A stretch of DNA of 64,000 bases from an uncultured Oscillospiraceae bacterium (GTDB lineage: Bacteria > Bacillota > Clostridia > Oscillospirales > Oscillospiraceae): assembly GCA_950075865.1 (NCBI GenBank), contig CATMVA010000001.1, positions 62,001-126,000 on the forward strand, written 5' to 3'. The position numbers and the translations under genes are program-made. The first letter of the stretch is position 1. Each line of letters opens with the position of its first letter. Below are positions 34,972 through 44,172 of the stretch, one piece after another. The notes under the pieces are model-generated. The model saw nothing but the letters and a program-made list of their open reading frames with translations. It had not been told where the DNA came from and ran no database searches.

Positions 34972-35775
34972 ATGCATTTTACCAAGATGCAAGGGCTGGG
35001 AAACGACTATGTCTATCTGGACTGTACCAAGGAAGCTCCCCGAAACCTGTCCGAGCTGGCGAAAAAGATCTCCGATCGACATTTTGGCATTGGCTCCGAT
35101 GGCTTGATCTGCATTTTTCCATCGGGAAAAGCAGACTTTCAAATGCGGATGTTCAACGCCGATGGCTCTGAGGGCGAGATGTGCGGAAACGGGATCCGCT
35201 GCGTAGGTAAGTTTGTCTATGATAAGGGCCTGACTGAGAAAACGAACCTTACCATAGAAACTTTAGCGGGAATCAAAACGCTGAAGTTGACCGTGGAGGG
35301 GGATGTGGTTTCCGTTGTAACGGTAGATATGGGCATCCCACAGATCGGGGAGGCTCGCACTATAACGCTTCAGGGGAAGGAATACCGGGGGATCCTGGTC
35401 TCAATGGGGAATCCTCATCTTGTGTTCCCGGTCAAATCCGTAAAGGGTTTTGACTTGCGGATACATGCGCCGCTTTCGATTCCAAACCCTGCCTTTCCGA
35501 ATGGGGTCAATGTAGAGATCTCGGAAATAGCGGCGCCCGATCACGTATTGATGCGCGTGTGGGAGCGGGGAAGCGGTGAGACCCTGGCATGCGGCACGGG
35601 GGCCTGCGCCACGGTGGCTGCCTTTGTCAGCGAAGGTATGATCAAGCGGGAGACTACCGTTACTCTGCTGGGCGGTGACTTGCACATCCGTTGGGAGGAA
35701 GCGGACGGGCATATCTATATGACAGGACCTGCCGCCACTGTCTATGAAGGAGATTGGCCCGAAATCGATCTGTAA
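34972..35775 (+). CDS. dapF: Diaminopimelate epimerase
   Basis: 267 residues from ATG 34972 (AAAGGAGG upstream); an open frame extends 42 codons further 5' but has no ribosome site. The two active-site Cys are visible in [12 protein letters not shown] and [12 protein letters not shown]. It begins with the family start [17 protein letters not shown]. It converts LL- to meso-diaminopimelate for lysine and peptidoglycan. It is followed 16 bp later by dapL, the preceding step of the aminotransferase pathway. Confidence 0.97.
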   Translation: MHFTKMQGLGNDYVYLDCTKEAPRNLSELAKKISDRHFGIGSDGLICIFPSGKADFQMRMFNADGSEGEMCGNGIRCVGKFVYDKGLTEKTNLTIETLAGIKTLKLTVEGDVVSVVTVDMGIPQIGEARTITLQGKEYRGILVSMGNPHLVFPVKSVKGFDLRIHAPLSIPNPAFPNGVNVEISEIAAPDHVLMRVWERGSGETLACGTGACATVAAFVSEGMIKRETTVTLLGGDLHIRWEEADGHIYMTGPAATVYEGDWPEIDL

Positions 35776-35791
35776 GGGGAGGAAACAAGAT

Positions 35792-37009
35792 ATGGCACAT
35801 GTAAATGAAAACTTTTTGAAACTTCCGGGAGGATATTTGTTTCCGGAGATCGGACGCCGGGTCCGGGCCTACTCTGCTGAAAACCCTGGCAAAAAGCTGA
35901 TTCGGCTGGGGATCGGGGATGTGACTCAGCCACTTGCCCCTGCCGTGGTGGAGGCCATGGTCAAGGCCTCCCTGGAGATGGGCGGTAAGGAGACCTTCCG
36001 CGGCTACTGCGAAGAGACCTGCGGCGCTTATGATTTTATCCGCTTTGCCATCCGAAACGACTACAAGGCCAAAGGGGTGGAGATTTCCGACGAGGAGATT
36101 TTTCTCTCGGACGGGGCCAAGAGCGACTGCGGCAACATCGGCGATATATTCTCCCTGGACAATGTGGTCGCCGTATGTGACCCGGTCTATCCGGTCTATG
36201 TGGACACCAACGCCATGGCCGGTCGGGCGGGAGACCATGATGGGGAACGGTGGAGCAACCTGATCTATCTGCCCTGTACAGCGGAGAATGGATTTTTCCC
36301 GGCTCTTCCGGAGAGGAAGGTGCCCGACCTGATCTATATCTGTTCACCCAACAACCCTACCGGAGCCGCCGCTACCCGGGAACAGCTCCAGGTGTGGGTG
36401 GATTACGCCAACGCACATGGCAGCGTGATCCTCTACGACAGTGCCTATGAGGCCTTTATTTCCGAGCCAGGAATCCCTCACAGCATTTATGAGGTGGAGG
36501 GGGCAAAGACCTGTGCCATTGAGTTCCGGTCCTTCTCCAAAACCGCCGGTTTTACCGGTGTGCGGTGTGCCTATACGGTGATCCCCAAGGCCCTGAAGCG
36601 AGATGGAGTGTCCCTAAACGCCCTGTGGAATCGTCGTCAGGGCACCAAGTTTAATGGGGTGAGCTATGTCGTTCAACGGGCTGCCGAGGCTACCTTTACC
36701 CCTGAAGGACAGACCCAGATCAGAAAGACCATCTCTTTTTACCTTAATAACGCCAGGGTTATCCGGGAAGGCCTCAGCCAGGCTGGGCTCACCGTGTACG
36801 GCGGGGTCAATGCCCCCTATATCTGGGCCAGGACCCCGGACGGAATAGCCTCTTGGGACTTCTTTGATAAGCTCCTGCGTCAGGCCAATGTGGTCACTAC
36901 CCCAGGCGCCGGATTCGGCCCCAGCGGGGAGGGATACATCCGCCTTACCGCCTTTGGCGACGCTCAAGACACCGAGGAAGCGGTGGAACGGATTGTGAGT
37001 ATTCTTTAA
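35792..37009 (+). CDS. dapL: LL-diaminopimelate aminotransferase
   Basis: 405 residues from ATG 35792 with GGGGAGGA upstream. A PLP-dependent class I/II aminotransferase with [18 protein letters not shown] and the PLP Lys in [10 protein letters not shown]. DapL converts tetrahydrodipicolinate directly to LL-DAP, bypassing succinylated or acetylated intermediates; its presence is typical of many anaerobic Clostridia. It is operonic with dapF. Confidence 0.96.
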   Translation: MAHVNENFLKLPGGYLFPEIGRRVRAYSAENPGKKLIRLGIGDVTQPLAPAVVEAMVKASLEMGGKETFRGYCEETCGAYDFIRFAIRNDYKAKGVEISDEEIFLSDGAKSDCGNIGDIFSLDNVVAVCDPVYPVYVDTNAMAGRAGDHDGERWSNLIYLPCTAENGFFPALPERKVPDLIYICSPNNPTGAAATREQLQVWVDYANAHGSVILYDSAYEAFISEPGIPHSIYEVEGAKTCAIEFRSFSKTAGFTGVRCAYTVIPKALKRDGVSLNALWNRRQGTKFNGVSYVVQRAAEATFTPEGQTQIRKTISFYLNNARVIREGLSQAGLTVYGGVNAPYIWARTPDGIASWDFFDKLLRQANVVTTPGAGFGPSGEGYIRLTAFGDAQDTEEAVERIVSIL

Positions 37010-37019
37010 GAAGAGATAC

Positions 37020-37051
37020 AAAAGGCAGTGGAGCATATCCACTGCCTTTTG
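37020..37051. terminator. Bidirectional terminator between dapL and cotJC
   Basis: AAAGGCAGTGGA (37021-37032) pairs with TCCACTGCCTTT (37038-37049), with A and T flanks on the two sides. Confidence 0.85.
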
Positions 37052-37064
37052 TATTCGGAAATCT

Positions 37065-37475
37065 TTACTTATCGAATGCCGGATTGACAAAATAGACGTT
37101 TTTCTGGTCCATCTTCTCCTTAGCCAGCTTAATGGCCTCACCGAAGCGCTGGAAGTGAATGATTTCACGTTCCCGTAGGAAACGGATCACGTCATTCACA
37201 TCAGGGTCATCGGACAAACGCAGGATATTGTCATAGGTGAGCCGGGCTTTTTGCTCGGCCGCCAGATCCTCAGTCAGGTCGGCGATCACGTCGCCGGTGG
37301 ACTGCATGGTAGCGGCAGACCAGGGGTAACCAGAGGCGAACTGGGGATAGATGCCTGTGGTATGGTCCACGAAATAGGTGTCAAACCCGGCGGTTCGAAT
37401 CTGCTCCTCGGTGAGATTCCGGGTGAGTTGATGGACAACAGTGGCCACCATCTCCAGGTGCCCCAGCTCCTCGGT
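37065..37475 (-). pseudogene. cotJC: cotJC, C-terminal part, cut off by the 12.7-kb island
   Basis: Reading from 37475, the frame encodes the last 135 residues of CotJC, a manganese-catalase-type spore-coat protein: TEELGHLEMVATVVHQLT, DTYFVDHTTGIYPQFASGYPW, and a C-terminal REREIIHFQRFGEA helix. The metal-binding Glu and His residues of the catalase fold lie in this part. The N-terminal 63 residues are at 50170-50357. Joining the halves at the shared AC (minus strand) gives an intact 198-residue protein, so this is an interrupted rather than a decayed gene. No stops or frameshifts are seen. Confidence 0.93.
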
Positions 37476-37747
37476 ACCTACAAAGGGGTCGAAATGTACC
37501 AGTTCAGAACCGGAAGAATCCAGTGGTTTCAAAGGCTTGCCAGCAGGTTACCTTTACACCCTGCCGCCTCAGCGGGTACCCTTTCGCCGCCTGAGAACAG
37601 GGGAGATGAGCTTTTATAAAAAGGACAAGCCCTCTTGGAGAGTAGACGTATATGTGGCACTTCCGTGTTGAATTCTGATCAGGTATTCCCAAATGATGTC
37701 GTTTGTAGTAAAATAATAGAAAATGCGGACGAAAGGCAGTGAACTGT

Positions 37748-39214
37748 ATGATTACAGGCGAACTGAAAAACAAGATCAACGCTCTATGGGAAATCTTCTG
37801 GACGGGCGGCATCACCAATCCCTTGGACGTGGTGGAGCAGATGACCTACCTGATGTTCATCCACGATCTGGATGAGACGGACAGCCGTAAGGCCAAGGAA
37901 TCCGTCATGCTGGGCCTGCCCCACAGGAGCATTTTTGAGGAGAACAGCCAGCTCAAGTGGTCAGTGTTTCACGACTTCCCCGCCGAGCGGATGTACACTG
38001 TCATGCAGGAGCAGGTGTTTCCCTTCATCAAGAACCTCCACGGGGACAGGGAGAGCGCCTACGCCCGGTACATGGACGACGCCATTTTCAAAGTCCCCAC
38101 CCCCCTGATGCTGGAGAAGATCGTCACCGCTCTGGACGAAATTTACGACCAGATGGCCCAACTCCAGGACAGGGACGTGCGGGGGGACGTGTACGAGTAC
38201 CTGCTGTCCAAGATCGCCACCGCCGGGGTCAACGGCCAGTTTCGCACCCCCCGGCACATCATCAAAATGATGGTGGAGCTGATGGCCCCCGGCCCGGACG
38301 AGGTCATCTGTGACCCGGCCTGCGGCACCTCCGGCTTCCTGGTGGCGGCGGGAGAGTACCTGAAGGAGCACCACAGGGAGGAAATCTTTTTCAATCGGGA
38401 GAAAAAAGCCCACTACATGAACGCCATGTTCCACGGCTACGATATGGACCGCACCATGCTGCGCATCGGTGCCATGAACATGATGACCCACGGAGTGGAC
38501 AGCCCCACCATCCAGTACCAGGACAGCCTGTCCGACCAGAACACCGACCGGGAGAAGTACTCCCTCATCCTGGCCAATCCCCCCTTCAAGGGCAGCCTGG
38601 ACGCCGATATCGTGTCCGCCGACCTCTTAAAGCTGTGCAAGACCAAGAAGACCGAGCTGCTGTTTCTGGCCCTGTTCCTGAAGATGCTCCGGGTGGGCGG
38701 GCGGTGCGCCTGCATCGTCCCCGACGGCGTTCTGTTCGGGTCGTCCAAGGCCCACAAGGACATCCGCCGGGAGCTGGTGGAGAACCACCGCCTGGAGGCC
38801 GTTATCTCCATGCCCTCGGGGGTGTTCAAGCCCTACGCCGGGGTGTCTACCGGGGTGCTCATCTTCACCAAGACCGGCCACGGCGGGACGGACCAGGTGT
38901 GGTTCTACGACATGCGGGCCGACGGCCTCTCCCTGGACGACAAGCGTGCCCCCACGGCGGAGAACGACATCCCCGATATCGTCGCCCGGTTCCATAACCT
39001 GGCAGGGGAGACGGCCCGGGCCCGGACTGAGCAGTCCTTCCTGGTGCCCAAGGGGGAGATCGTGGAGAATGGCTACGACCTGTCCATCAACAAGTACAAA
39101 AAAACTGAGTACGTCCCCGTGGAGTACCCGCCCACCAGCGAGATTTTCGCCCAGCTTCGGGAGCTGGAGGCGGAGATTCAGAAGGGGCTGGAGGAATTGG
39201 AGGGGATGGTGTGA
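37748..39214 (+). CDS. hsdM: Type I restriction-modification methyltransferase subunit
   Basis: 488 residues from ATG 37748 (GAAAGGCAG upstream). An N-terminal helical HsdM domain (ELKNKINALWEIFWTGGI) precedes the MTase core with motif I DPACGTSGFL (about 188) and motif IV NPPF (about 277), an N6-adenine enzyme. It acts as M2S with HsdS, and as R2M2S for cleavage. The GC-rich codon use contrasts with hsdS. A weak promoter candidate (TTCCCA, 17 bp, TAAAAT at 37709-37714) lies upstream. Its stop overlaps the hsdS start. Confidence 0.96.
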   Translation: MITGELKNKINALWEIFWTGGITNPLDVVEQMTYLMFIHDLDETDSRKAKESVMLGLPHRSIFEENSQLKWSVFHDFPAERMYTVMQEQVFPFIKNLHGDRESAYARYMDDAIFKVPTPLMLEKIVTALDEIYDQMAQLQDRDVRGDVYEYLLSKIATAGVNGQFRTPRHIIKMMVELMAPGPDEVICDPACGTSGFLVAAGEYLKEHHREEIFFNREKKAHYMNAMFHGYDMDRTMLRIGAMNMMTHGVDSPTIQYQDSLSDQNTDREKYSLILANPPFKGSLDADIVSADLLKLCKTKKTELLFLALFLKMLRVGGRCACIVPDGVLFGSSKAHKDIRRELVENHRLEAVISMPSGVFKPYAGVSTGVLIFTKTGHGGTDQVWFYDMRADGLSLDDKRAPTAENDIPDIVARFHNLAGETARARTEQSFLVPKGEIVENGYDLSINKYKKTEYVPVEYPPTSEIFAQLRELEAEIQKGLEELEGMV

Positions 39215-40314
39215 TGATACAATTAGGCGATATTTGCACTAAAGCTTCTTCTGGTATTGCACAAAAAGATTTGGAACATTGCAACGGTGCTTATCCGATT
39301 TATGGGGCAAGCGGCCTGATTAAATATGTGGATTTTTATCAGCAAGAAAATCCATATGTAGCGGTTGTAAAAGATGGAGCAGGCGTAGGCAGAGTAATGC
39401 AATTACCTGCAAAATCATCGGTCATAGGGACTATGCAATATATCATCCCTAATGAGGGAATCAGTGTCCAATACTTGGCTTATGCGATGGAACACATGAA
39501 TCTGGCAAAATATTATACAGGAGCTACTATTCCGCATATTTATTTCAAAGACTACTGCAAGGAAAAACTTCAGGCTCACAATACGGACGAGCAAAGACAT
39601 ATTGCGCTTGTATTGGGCAAAATTGCCGGCCTGATCTCCCTCCGTAAACAGCAGCTTGCCAAATTAGATGAACTGGTCAAGGCAAGATTTATGGAGATGT
39701 TTGGGGACCCGGTTACTAATCCATACAACTGGGAGCAAGTACCACTAAAAACATCTGCGATACGTTTGAGCGATGGCCCATTTGGTTCAAATTTGAAATC
39801 AGAACATTATGTACAGAGCGGTATTCGTGTAATTCGTTTGGGAAACATTGGGGTGGGTGAGTTTATTGATAAAGATAAGTCATTTATTTCCAAAGAACAC
39901 TATGAACAACTAAAGAAATATACATGCAAGCCGGGAGAAATTGTCATTGGAACGTTAGGTGACCCTAATTTGAGAGCATGTATCGTTCCTGAATATTTGG
40001 GAATTGCAATAAACAAGGCTGATTGTGTACATTATGTTCCGAAAAGTGGTATGTTGTTGGCAGATTTTGTCTGTCAATATATAAATTGTCCTGAAACTCT
40101 GTTGCTAGCGGCGTCAATGGTGCATGGTCAAACAAGAAGTAGAATTTCGTCAGGACAGCTTGCTGATTTGCCAATTTTTATGCCTCCAATAGAAATTCAA
40201 AAAGAATTTACGTGTTTTTATCAAGCAAAGAACAGACAAAAGTTGACAATCCAGCAGAGTTTGGATAAACTGGAAATGCTGAGGAAATCGCTGATGCAGG
40301 AGTATTTTGGGTAG
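39214..40314 (+). CDS. hsdS: Type I restriction specificity subunit
   Basis: 366 residues from ATG 39214, overlapping the hsdM stop. Two target-recognition domains are each followed by a conserved helical segment: NTDEQRHIALVLGKIAGLISLRKQQLAKLDELVKA and IEIQKEF to QSLDKLEMLRKSL. TRD1 spans about 1-125 and TRD2 about 170-320. The gene is clearly richer in AT than its hsdM and hsdR neighbours, consistent with exchange of specificity domains by recombination. The recognition sequence cannot be predicted from this alone. Confidence 0.93.
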   Translation: MIQLGDICTKASSGIAQKDLEHCNGAYPIYGASGLIKYVDFYQQENPYVAVVKDGAGVGRVMQLPAKSSVIGTMQYIIPNEGISVQYLAYAMEHMNLAKYYTGATIPHIYFKDYCKEKLQAHNTDEQRHIALVLGKIAGLISLRKQQLAKLDELVKARFMEMFGDPVTNPYNWEQVPLKTSAIRLSDGPFGSNLKSEHYVQSGIRVIRLGNIGVGEFIDKDKSFISKEHYEQLKKYTCKPGEIVIGTLGDPNLRACIVPEYLGIAINKADCVHYVPKSGMLLADFVCQYINCPETLLLAASMVHGQTRSRISSGQLADLPIFMPPIEIQKEFTCFYQAKNRQKLTIQQSLDKLEMLRKSLMQEYFG

Positions 40315-40449
40315 ACCCTCTCCGCCCCAGTGTGCGCACTGGGGCACCTCCCCCAATGGGGGAGGTTTTAAGTGGCGCAATCAAGTAATTCTGTGCGTAG
40401 CTCCCCCTTTGGGGGAGCTGTCGCCGCCGAAGGCGGTGACTGAGAGGGT
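40315..40449. repeat. 135-bp palindromic repeat element with 8-bp terminal inverted repeats
   Basis: It begins right after the hsdS stop with ACCCTCTC (40315-40322) and ends with GAGAGGGT (40442-40449). Inside are four hairpins: CCCCAGTG/CACTGGGG (40325-40344), CCTCCCCC/GGGGGAGG (40347-40365), AGCTCCCCC/GGGGGAGCT (40399-40419) and CCGCC/GGCGG (40424-40436). Similar REP/MITE-like units are familiar from gut Clostridia genomes. It sits directly before the DUF559 gene. Confidence 0.75.
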
Positions 40450-40468
40450 GTTCGCCCAGGAGGTAATC

Positions 40469-40828
40469 ATGACAGTTCCCAAAAACGGCCAAATGCTCCC
40501 CAGGGCAAGAGAGCTGCGCCGGAACATGACACCGCAGGAGAAAAAACTATGGTATCAGTTTTTGCGGAAATATCCTGTCAAAATTTATAAACAACGGATT
40601 GTTGAATCATTTATTGTGGATTTCTATTGTGCTTCCGCAAAGCTGGTCATTGAGCTGGACGGTTCCCAGCACTATACAGAGCAGGGAGAAGCATATGACG
40701 CAGAGCGCAGCGCCTGCTTAGCGCGCTACGGACTGGAAGTGGTACGGTTTACAAATAGTGAGATTGACACGGAATTTGACGCAGTTTGTAGAAAAATTCA
40801 TACTGTAATTCAAGAAAGACAGGGGTGA
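40469..40828 (+). CDS. DUF559-family endonuclease-like protein
   Basis: 119 residues from ATG 40469 with CAGGAGGT upstream. The pattern RARELRRNMTPQEKKLW, VESFIVDFYCASAKLVIELD and EVVRFTNSEI is that of DUF559, a Vsr-like PD-(D/E)XK nuclease fold. It lies between hsdS and hsdR, four bases before hsdR, so it is translated within the restriction operon. Its role there is unknown. It may be a hitch-hiking gene linked to the palindromic repeat just upstream, or an accessory nuclease. Confidence 0.85.
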   Translation: MTVPKNGQMLPRARELRRNMTPQEKKLWYQFLRKYPVKIYKQRIVESFIVDFYCASAKLVIELDGSQHYTEQGEAYDAERSACLARYGLEVVRFTNSEIDTEFDAVCRKIHTVIQERQG

Positions 40829-40832
40829 CACC

Positions 40833-43800
40833 ATGACCAACTTCGACCGCTTCCTCACCGACTCCCAATTCAGCTCTTTTGCCGAAGCCGCCGCGGCGGC
40901 GGAGAAAATCCTGCACATCGACCTGGCCGCCTGCATCCTGAACTGCCGGCGGGCGATGGAGTGCGGGGTCAAGTGGATGTACTCGGTGGACGGCGCGCTG
41001 GTCAAGCCCTGGCAGGACACCCTGGTAAACCTGATGGGGACGGCGGAGTTCCGGGAGATTGTGGGGAAGGACCTGTGGAAGCGGATGGACCACATCCGCC
41101 GCATGGGCAACGCCGCCGCCCACGGGGGCAAGGCGCTGACCCGGGCCCAGGCGGAGCTGTGTCTGGAGAACCTGTACATATTCCTGGACTTCGTGGCCTA
41201 CTGCTACGGAACCGACTATCAGGAGGGGCAGTTTGACCGCTCCCTGCTGGAGGAGCGGCCCGCTGAACCGGTGCCGGCCCCAACTGCCCCTAACGTGGAC
41301 CTGGAGGCCCTCATCGCGGAGAACCAAAAGCTCAAAGCGGAGCTCACCGCCCGGCGGGAGGAGCAGAAGCAGAGCTATGTGCCCAAGCCCCTGGACCTCA
41401 CCGAGTACGAGACCCGCAAGCTGTACATCGACGCCATGCTCCTGGACGCCGGCTGGACCCAGGGCCAGGACTGGCTGAACGAGGTGGAGCTGTCCGGTAT
41501 GCCCAACAAGTCGGGGGTGGGCTATGCCGACTATGTGCTCTATGGCTCCGACGGCCGGCCCCTGGCGGTGATCGAGGCCAAGCGCACCTGCGTGGACGTG
41601 TCCAAGGGCCGCCAGCAGGCCAAGCTGTACGCCAGCATTCTGGAGGAAAAATACGGCCGCCGTCCGGTGGTCTTTCTCACCAACGGCTTCGACACCCGCA
41701 TCGACGACGGGGCCTATCCGGAGCGGAAGGTTGCGGCCATCTACTCCAAACGGGACCTGGAGAAGCTGTTCAATCTGCGCGCCATGCGGACAAGCCTGGC
41801 CGATGTGGCGGTGGACAAGGACATCGCCGGTCGCTGGTATCAGGAGAGTGCCGTCAAGGCGGTGTGCGGCAGCTTTGCGCAGAACCGCCGGAAGGCCCTG
41901 CTGGTCATGGCCACCGGTTCGGGCAAGACGAGAACGGTGATCGCTCTGTGTGATGTGCTGCTGCGCCGCGGCTGGGTGAAGAATATCCTGTTTCTGGCCG
42001 ACCGGAACTCCTTGGTCACCCAGGCCAAGCGGAGCTTTGTCAACCTGCTGCCCAGCCTGTCGGTGACCAACCTGTGTGAGGAGAAGAACAACACCGCCGC
42101 CCGGTGCGTCTTTTCCACCTACCAGACCATGATGAACTGCATCGACGCGGTGCAGGACGAGGAGGGCAAGCTGTTTACCTGCGGCCACTTCGACCTGGTC
42201 ATCTGTGACGAAGCCCACCGCTCTATTTACAACAAATACCGGGACATTTTCACCTACTTCGACGCCCCGCTGGTGGGCCTCACTGCCACCCCCAAGGACG
42301 AGATCGACAAGAACACCTACGAGGTCTTTGAGCTGGCCAACGGCGACCCCACGTTCGGCTATGAACTGGCCCAGGCGGTGGCCGACGGCTTCCTGGTGGA
42401 CTTTATGAGTGTGGAGACCCGGCTGAAATTCCTGGAGGAGGGCATCGCCTACGACGAGCTGTCCGCCGAGGACAGGGAGGCGTACGAAAATACCTTTGAG
42501 GACGAAAACGGGGAGCTGCCCGAGAAAATCAGCTCCCCCGCCCTCAACGAGTGGGTCTTTAACGAAGATACCATCAAAGAGGTCTTGAACATCCTCATGA
42601 CCCACGGTCTGCACATCGACTACGGCGAGAAGCTGGGCAAGACCATCATCTTTGCCAAGAACCACCGCCACGCTGAGAAGATTCTGGAAATTTTCGGCCG
42701 GGAGTACCCTGATCTGCCCGGCTACGCCATGGTCATCGACAACTATATGACCTACGCCCAGAGCGCCATTGACGACTTCTCCGACCCAAAAAAGCTGCCC
42801 CAGATCGCCATCTCAGTGGACATGCTGGACACCGGCATCGACGTACCTGAGGTGCTGAACCTGGTATTTTTCAAGAAAGTAATGAGCAAGGCCAAGTTCT
42901 GGCAGATGATTGGGCGGGGTACCCGGCTGTGTCCGGGACTGCTGGACGGGACGGACAAGGAGAAGTTCTATATCTTCGATTTCTGTGGAAATTTTGAGTT
43001 TTTCCGTATGAATGACAAGGGAAAGCCCGCAGTCAGCCGCCTGCCTCTCCAGGGCGCGGTTTTCCAGCTCAAGGCCCAAATTGTGTATAAGCTCCAGGAT
43101 CTGGCCTATCAGACAGAGGAGCTGATCGCCTTCCGCCAGGGGCTGGTGGCGGACATGGTGGCCAAGGTTCGGGCGCTGAACCGGGAGAACTTCGCCGTCC
43201 GCCAACATCTGCGGTATGTGGAGAAGTTCAGCAATGTGGAGAGTTACGCCGCCCTCAGCTATGAGGACACGCTGAACATCGGAGAGGAATTGGCCCCGCT
43301 GATTGCCCCAGACGGGGATGACCCCAAGGCGGTCCGCTTTGACGCATTGATATACGGCATCGAGTTGGCCTGCCTTGCCGGCGAGAAGTACACCCGCGCC
43401 CGGAACGATCTGCTGAAAAAGGTCCAGGGGATCGCCAGAGTGGCCAACATCCCGGCCATTCAGACCCACTCAGATTTGATTGACAAAATTCTTCACACTA
43501 ACTATCTGGATGATGCGGGGATGAACGAATTTGAGCACATTCGGGAAAACCTGAGGGATTTGATCAAGTACATCCCAGTCGAACTTGCCCACTACACCAC
43601 CAACTTCGACGATGAAATTCTGTCCATAGAATGGAAAGAGTCCCAGCTGGAGAACAATGACCTGCAAAACTACAAGGCCAAGGCGGAGTACTATGTCCGC
43701 CAGCACCAGGACGAGGCGGTCATCGCCAAGCTGAAGGGCAATGTTCCGCTGACAACAGAGGATGTGACTGCGCTGGAGCGCATCCTATGGAGCGAGGTGG

Positions 43801-44123
43801 GCAGCCGTCAGGACTATGAGGCGGAGTTGGGGGCCAAGCCTCTGGGGGAGTTCGTCCGGGAGATCGTGGGACTGGATATGCACGCGGCAAAAGCGGCCTT
43901 TTCCCAATACCTCACCGATACCAGTCTGGACAGCCGTCAGATCTATTTCGTGAACCAGATCGTGGAGTATATCGTCCGCAACGGTATGATGAAAGATCTG
44001 TCTGTACTCCAGGAGCCGCCCTTCACCGACCAGGGCAGTGTGGTGGAGGTGTTCACCGACATCTCCCTCTGGCTGGGCATCAAGGCGGTGATCGACAAGA
44101 TCAACGCCAATGCAGCGGCATAA
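40833..44123 (+). CDS. hsdR: Type I restriction enzyme endonuclease/translocase subunit
   Basis: 1096 residues from ATG 40833. An N-terminal DUF4145-like helical region (about 10-115) is followed by the HsdR nuclease domain with GVGYADYVLYG and AVIEAKRT (the E-x-K of the active site). The motor has Walker A ATGSGKT (about 360), DEAH (about 459) and SVDMLDTGIDVPEV with QMIGRGTR (motif VI). The C-terminal helical domain binds HsdM. It cuts DNA after translocation from unmethylated sites. Complete, with no frameshift seen. Confidence 0.95.
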   Translation: MTNFDRFLTDSQFSSFAEAAAAAEKILHIDLAACILNCRRAMECGVKWMYSVDGALVKPWQDTLVNLMGTAEFREIVGKDLWKRMDHIRRMGNAAAHGGKALTRAQAELCLENLYIFLDFVAYCYGTDYQEGQFDRSLLEERPAEPVPAPTAPNVDLEALIAENQKLKAELTARREEQKQSYVPKPLDLTEYETRKLYIDAMLLDAGWTQGQDWLNEVELSGMPNKSGVGYADYVLYGSDGRPLAVIEAKRTCVDVSKGRQQAKLYASILEEKYGRRPVVFLTNGFDTRIDDGAYPERKVAAIYSKRDLEKLFNLRAMRTSLADVAVDKDIAGRWYQESAVKAVCGSFAQNRRKALLVMATGSGKTRTVIALCDVLLRRGWVKNILFLADRNSLVTQAKRSFVNLLPSLSVTNLCEEKNNTAARCVFSTYQTMMNCIDAVQDEEGKLFTCGHFDLVICDEAHRSIYNKYRDIFTYFDAPLVGLTATPKDEIDKNTYEVFELANGDPTFGYELAQAVADGFLVDFMSVETRLKFLEEGIAYDELSAEDREAYENTFEDENGELPEKISSPALNEWVFNEDTIKEVLNILMTHGLHIDYGEKLGKTIIFAKNHRHAEKILEIFGREYPDLPGYAMVIDNYMTYAQSAIDDFSDPKKLPQIAISVDMLDTGIDVPEVLNLVFFKKVMSKAKFWQMIGRGTRLCPGLLDGTDKEKFYIFDFCGNFEFFRMNDKGKPAVSRLPLQGAVFQLKAQIVYKLQDLAYQTEELIAFRQGLVADMVAKVRALNRENFAVRQHLRYVEKFSNVESYAALSYEDTLNIGEELAPLIAPDGDDPKAVRFDALIYGIELACLAGEKYTRARNDLLKKVQGIARVANIPAIQTHSDLIDKILHTNYLDDAGMNEFEHIRENLRDLIKYIPVELAHYTTNFDDEILSIEWKESQLENNDLQNYKAKAEYYVRQHQDEAVIAKLKGNVPLTTEDVTALERILWSEVGSRQDYEAELGAKPLGEFVREIVGLDMHAAKAAFSQYLTDTSLDSRQIYFVNQIVEYIVRNGMMKDLSVLQEPPFTDQGSVVEVFTDISLWLGIKAVIDKINANAAA

Positions 44124-44134
44124 TCCAATACAGT

Positions 44135-44172
44135 CCAGGAACCGGTTAATCTGAAACCGGTTCCTGGTTCTT
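44135..44172. terminator. Terminator after hsdR, overlapping the convergent gene
   Basis: CCAGGAACCGGTT (44135-44147) pairs with AACCGGTTCCTGG (44155-44167), followed by TTCTTCTT. The 13-bp stem also covers the stop codon of the minus-strand gene. Confidence 0.8.

Noticed and set aside
37441-37671. Independent 76-codon gene at the left end of the cotJC island
   Set aside because: It has no ribosome site and begins in antisense cotJC; it is better explained as the part of the recombinase frame that would be read in the circular form.
40315-40449. Possible insertion-sequence remnant with a transposase
   Set aside because: The unit is only 135 bp and codes for nothing; it is better described as a palindromic repeat or MITE-like unit.
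40749-42671. 640-codon open frame antisense to hsdR, and similar long antisense frames opposite the ABC genes (10540-11889, 12762-14093), guaA (19350-20804), folD/nrdR (15352-16506) and the glucan synthase (6437-7747)
   Set aside because: They mirror GC-rich coding genes with strong motifs on the other strand, have low-complexity His/Gly/Leu composition, and lack convincing ribosome sites.
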